Assembly: GCA_905373315.1 (NCBI GenBank)
Contig: CAJPSL010000018.1
Coordinates: 1 to 7,738 of the forward strand
DNA: 7,738 nt
Reading direction: 5' to 3'
Source: Candidatus Saccharimonadota bacterium
GTDB lineage: Bacteria > Patescibacteriota > Saccharimonadia > Saccharimonadales > Saccharimonadaceae
Part shown: positions 5,525 through 7,738 of the stretch, in pieces
How positions within the stretch are numbered: the first letter of the stretch is position 1
Layout: each line of letters opens with the position of its first letter
The notes under the pieces: model-generated
Database searches by the model: none
The model's input: the letters and a program-made list of their open reading frames with translations, nothing else
Told to the model about the DNA's origin: nothing
Made by a program: the position numbers and the translations under genes

Positions 5525-6682
5525 GTGAATGATAATTTGATATATCTTGATCATGCGGCGGCAACGCCGATGGACCCGTTGGTGGTTGAGGCGATGCAGC
5601 CCTATTTTTCTGAGAAATTTTTCAATCCATCCAGCCCGTATGCTGCTGGTGTCGCAGTTAAGCGTGACTATCAAGCTGCTAAAGCGCGCATTGCCCAAGC
5701 TCTGGGCGTTGTTGCGGATGAATTGGTGATGACGGCTGGTGCTACAGAGTCGGTTAATTTGGCATTTCAGGCGGCGCAGCGGGCAACCTGCGCAGTTGCG
5801 ACCATCGAACACGCATCAGTTTTGTCGGCTGCCGGCCGCCACCGAGAACCGGTGTTGATCCAGCCGGATTATAAGGGAAGAATTTCTCCAGAAGCAGTGA
5901 AGCAAGCTCTTACGCCAGAGGTTGGTTTTGTATCAATCGCCCTGGCAAATCATGAGCTGGGCTATGTGCAACCAATTGAAGAGATTGCTCGCGTCATTCA
6001 AGCAGAGCGGGAACGGCGTCGGTCTACTGGCGAGGATACGCCGCTCTATTTCCATACCGATGCATCTCAGGCGGCGACATTGTTGGATATAAAAGTAAAA
6101 CGATTGGGCGTTGACTTGCTGACGCTCAGTGCGGCGAAAGTTTACGGACCAAAGCAAGTCGGCCTGCTGTGGGTGCGTCCGGGTGTACATATTGCGCCGA
6201 CCATTGTAGGAGGTGGGCAAGAGCTGGGTCTTCGTAGTGGCACGGAAAATGTGGCTGGGGTGGTTGGTTTTGCTGAGGCTTTGGAATTGGCTGCCAAACG
6301 GCGCAAAGCTGAAGTCAAGCGGCTACAGGGATTGCGTGATGGTATGATTCAGAGACTCAAGGCTGAACTACCGGAAATGATCATTTCGTCTGATCGCAAA
6401 AAGTCGTTGGCGAATTTTTTGAATATTTCTTTTCCGGGCTTGGATGCTGAACGATTGGTGTTTTTGTTGGAAATGCATGGTGTGATGGTGGCGACGGGTA
6501 GTGCCTGTGCCGCCAACTCCGGTACGCGTTCGCATGTGCTATCGGCTATCGGTTTGAGTGACTCAGATATTGATGGCAGTTTACGCATCACCCTTGGAAG
6601 GTTAAATGATGAAGCAGCGGTTATCCGAGCGGCCGAACTGATCATCCAATCAGTGCGAAAAGAGCAGGAGAGAATGCGATGA
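5525..6682 (+). CDS. group I cysteine desulfurase (NifS/IscS type)
   Basis: This PLP enzyme releases sulfur from cysteine as a persulfide and passes it to acceptors for tRNA thiolation or Fe-S assembly. The 385 residues open with the family's YLDHAAATPMDP. H96 (TIEHASV) and the HTDASQ motif (177-182) hold the cofactor. K205 in SAAKVYGPK is the PLP lysine; the common form is SAHK or SGHK, so the His just before the Lys is replaced by Ala. RSGTEN is at 237-242. C328 in GSACAANSGTRSHVL is the catalytic cysteine in a group I-type loop. The start is GTG at 5525, with no Shine-Dalgarno but a perfect extended -10 just upstream, implying leaderless translation. The ATG at 5529 is out of frame. The stop overlaps the next start (ATGA). 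With mnmA two genes downstream, the most likely job is to supply sulfur for tRNA 2-thiouridine, like YrvO in Bacillus. A general Fe-S role is also possible. Confidence 0.95.
   Translation: MNDNLIYLDHAAATPMDPLVVEAMQPYFSEKFFNPSSPYAAGVAVKRDYQAAKARIAQALGVVADELVMTAGATESVNLAFQAAQRATCAVATIEHASVLSAAGRHREPVLIQPDYKGRISPEAVKQALTPEVGFVSIALANHELGYVQPIEEIARVIQAERERRRSTGEDTPLYFHTDASQAATLLDIKVKRLGVDLLTLSAAKVYGPKQVGLLWVRPGVHIAPTIVGGGQELGLRSGTENVAGVVGFAEALELAAKRRKAEVKRLQGLRDGMIQRLKAELPEMIISSDRKKSLANFLNISFPGLDAERLVFLLEMHGVMVATGSACAANSGTRSHVLSAIGLSDSDIDGSLRITLGRLNDEAAVIRAAELIIQSVRKEQERMR
6666..6670 (+). promoter_or_regulatory. Shine-Dalgarno AGGAG for the YdcF-like gene
   Basis: AGGAG lies inside the end of the desulfurase gene, eight bases before the ATG at 6679. 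It supports that start over the out-of-frame ATG at 6674. Confidence 0.7.
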
Positions 6683-7275
6683 TTCATCGATTGATTGGAC
6701 TGGCTGTTGTTGTGGTGGTGATTATCATTGGCTTGACAATGTATCTAGCGCCAGATGATTTGGCGAAGTGTTCTGGCCCTGGCTCCGGTGAGTGTGCGGC
6801 GGCTGACGCCATCGTAGCGGTTTCTGGTGGAGACACTGATGCACGAACTGATGAAGCGATTCGCTTATATAAGCAGAAATGGTCGTCATTACTCATCATG
6901 TCGGGTGCAGCAGCTGATAAGACGGGCTTGTCCAATGCTGAGGCTATGAAACGTCGAGCATTGTCACAGGGCGTACCAGATAAGCATATTATCATTGAAG
7001 ACCATTCTGAGACGACAAAACAGAATGCAGTTGAAGTAAAATCAGTCATCACTGCTCGCAAAATGAAGCGTATCATTTTGGTGACTAGTGGTTATCATAT
7101 GCAGCGAGCTCGGTCTGAGTTTGCGGCGCAGGTGCCTGGGGTGGAAGTGCTGTCACACCCAGTCAGTCGTGATAAACATTGGGGTGATTTGTGGTGGCTG
7201 ACGCCGTGGGGTTGGTGGTTGGCAGTTGGTGAATTGATCAAAATTGGCTTGTTTACCATCGGAGGAACACGCTGA
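6679..7275 (+). CDS. YdcF/DUF218 family protein with N-terminal membrane anchor
   Basis: DUF218 proteins (YdcF, SanA, ElyC) have a Rossmann-like fold; some act in envelope integrity or vancomycin sensitivity, and their chemistry is mostly unsettled. Residues about 5-22 are almost all hydrophobic (LIGLAVVVVVIIIGL) and form a signal anchor. The domain follows: DAIVAVSGGD (about 43-52), LIMSGAA (72-78), the conserved HSETTKQNA (109-117), and LVTSGYHMQRA (134-144). Near the C terminus is a Trp-rich hydrophobic stretch, DLWWLTPWGWWLAVGELIKI (about 170-189), which may touch or re-enter the membrane; similar tails occur in this family. The total is 198 residues. C31 and C39 lie just outside the anchor. 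The ATG at 6679 overlaps the desulfurase stop, and its own stop overlaps mnmA by one base (TGATG), so it is translationally coupled on both sides. Its role between two sulfur-transfer genes is unclear; it may simply share the operon. Confidence 0.9.
   Translation: MIHRLIGLAVVVVVIIIGLTMYLAPDDLAKCSGPGSGECAAADAIVAVSGGDTDARTDEAIRLYKQKWSSLLIMSGAAADKTGLSNAEAMKRRALSQGVPDKHIIIEDHSETTKQNAVEVKSVITARKMKRIILVTSGYHMQRARSEFAAQVPGVEVLSHPVSRDKHWGDLWWLTPWGWWLAVGELIKIGLFTIGGTR
7261..7265 (+). promoter_or_regulatory. Shine-Dalgarno GGAGG for mnmA
   Basis: GGAGG inside the end of the YdcF-like gene, nine bases before the ATG at 7275, supports that start for mnmA. Confidence 0.75.
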
Positions 7276-7738
7276 TGGCTCGGGTGTTTGTTGGTATGTC
7301 GGGCGGCGTTGATTCGTCAGTGGTGGCAGCACTATTGGTTGAGCAAGGTCACGACGTGACCGGCGTCTATATGAAAAATTGGTCGGAAGATTTGCCGGGT
7401 ATGCACTGTCCGTGGGCTGAGGATGTGGCTGACGCCAAACGCGTGGCGGTGGGACTGGGAATTGATTTTCAGGTGTTTGATTTCCAGAAAGAATACAAGC
7501 AAAATGTTGTTGACTATATGATCCGCGAATATCAAGCAGGTCGCACGCCAAACCCTGATGTGATGTGTAATCAAGAGGTCAAGTTTAAGCTGTTTTTGGA
7601 GGCGGCGTTGGCGGCGGGTGCGGAGTATATTGCGACGGGGCATTATGCGCGCACTTTTCTCCCCGCGGGTCCTGTCGCTCGGTCCGCCCCTGAAAATTTT
7701 TCAGGTAAGCTGAAAACATTTTTGGGTGCTGCCCCGCC
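7275..7738 (+). CDS. mnmA: tRNA-specific 2-thiouridylase MnmA, 3' end beyond the window
   Basis: MnmA adenylates U34 of tRNA-Lys, -Glu and -Gln and replaces its 2-oxygen with sulfur received from a cysteine desulfurase. The first 154 residues are seen of about 350-370. The PP-loop SGGVDSS is at 9-15, followed by YMKNWSED (32-39), CPWAEDVADAKRVA (45-58), EYQAGRTPNPDVMCN (85-99) with the catalytic C98, VKFKLFLEAA, and ATGHYAR (120-126). After that the family normally proceeds quickly to a substrate-binding segment ending in KDQSYFL. Here residues 127-154 instead read TFLPAGPVARSAPENFSGK and onward, rich in Pro, Ala and Ser, without family resemblance. This is an in-frame insertion, or less likely a frame change, and the second catalytic Cys lies beyond the edge. 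The start at 7275 overlaps the preceding stop by one base, and GGAGG stands nine bases upstream. Confidence 0.95.
   Translation, partial: MARVFVGMSGGVDSSVVAALLVEQGHDVTGVYMKNWSEDLPGMHCPWAEDVADAKRVAVGLGIDFQVFDFQKEYKQNVVDYMIREYQAGRTPNPDVMCNQEVKFKLFLEAALAAGAEYIATGHYARTFLPAGPVARSAPENFSGKLKTFLGAAP
7653..7738. repeat. inverted-repeat-rich segment inside mnmA, possible in-frame palindromic insert
   Basis: Base composition changes sharply after the ATGHYAR codons. The + strand becomes C-rich (28 C against 20 G in 86 bases), whereas the coding sequence before it is G-rich. It holds a perfect palindrome CCTGAAAATTTTTCAGG (7689-7705). A second pair, TTTTCAG (7698-7704) and CTGAAAA (7710-7716), shares an arm with the first. 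A possible stem of GCGGGTC (7665-7671) with GGTCCGC (7681-7687) includes two G-U pairs. The window ends inside the segment, so its boundaries and any terminal repeats are unseen. Confidence 0.5.

Noticed and set aside
1..7738. tRNA or rRNA genes, CRISPR arrays, transposases or attachment sites
   Set aside because: I looked for cloverleaf arms, regularly spaced direct repeats and transposase motifs and saw none; nearly all sequence is accounted for by the nine genes.

Overview
This window is a dense, single-strand stretch of bacterial chromosome. Nine genes all read on the + strand, with gaps of 0 to 57 bases and several stop/start overlaps. The gene content is housekeeping: rRNA and tRNA modification, aminoacylation, sulfur mobilisation and an envelope protein. 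Short proteins, tight packing, leaderless-looking starts and UGA used as a normal stop point to a Candidate Phyla Radiation bacterium, most likely Saccharibacteria (TM7). That assignment is an inference from style and protein flavour. Normal use of UGA argues against Gracilibacteria and Absconditabacteria, which read UGA as glycine.

Layout. Bases 1-64 are the tail of an intergenic region with a small palindrome. Bases 65-2290 hold a membrane-anchored G5/3D-type wall protein, the 16S rRNA dimethyltransferase RsmA and a laccase-domain (YfiH/DUF152) protein. The laccase-domain gene is broken by a +1 frameshift: its real start is the ATG at 1552 overlapping the rsmA stop, and the reading frame must change near 1633-1645. 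A new transcription unit starts at 2348 with methionyl-tRNA synthetase, followed by a TatD-family metallohydrolase and two small unrecognised genes. A third unit starts at 5525 with a group I cysteine desulfurase, then a membrane-anchored YdcF/DUF218 protein, then tRNA 2-thiouridylase MnmA, which runs off the right edge.

How the genes fit together. MetRS, TatD, G5/3D protein and RsmA form a permuted version of the metS-yabD-yabE-rnmV-ksgA neighbourhood of Bacillus and the metS-tatD-rpfB-ksgA neighbourhood of mycobacteria, so the left half is an old conserved cluster. In the right half, cysteine desulfurase and MnmA are the sulfur donor and acceptor for 2-thiouridine at the tRNA wobble position, much like the yrvO-mnmA pair of Bacillus.

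Regulation. Two extended -10 promoters (TGATACAAT before metG and the perfect TGGTATAAT before the desulfurase) sit so close to the start codons that both mRNAs would be leaderless or nearly so. Internal genes carry Shine-Dalgarno sequences or overlapping starts. The metG promoter also shows that the GTG at 2312 is a -35 element and not the start codon.

I see no wholly new system. The points most worth checking are the frameshift, the leaderless operon heads, and an in-frame, inverted-repeat-rich insert of foreign composition in mnmA just after its ATGHYAR motif.
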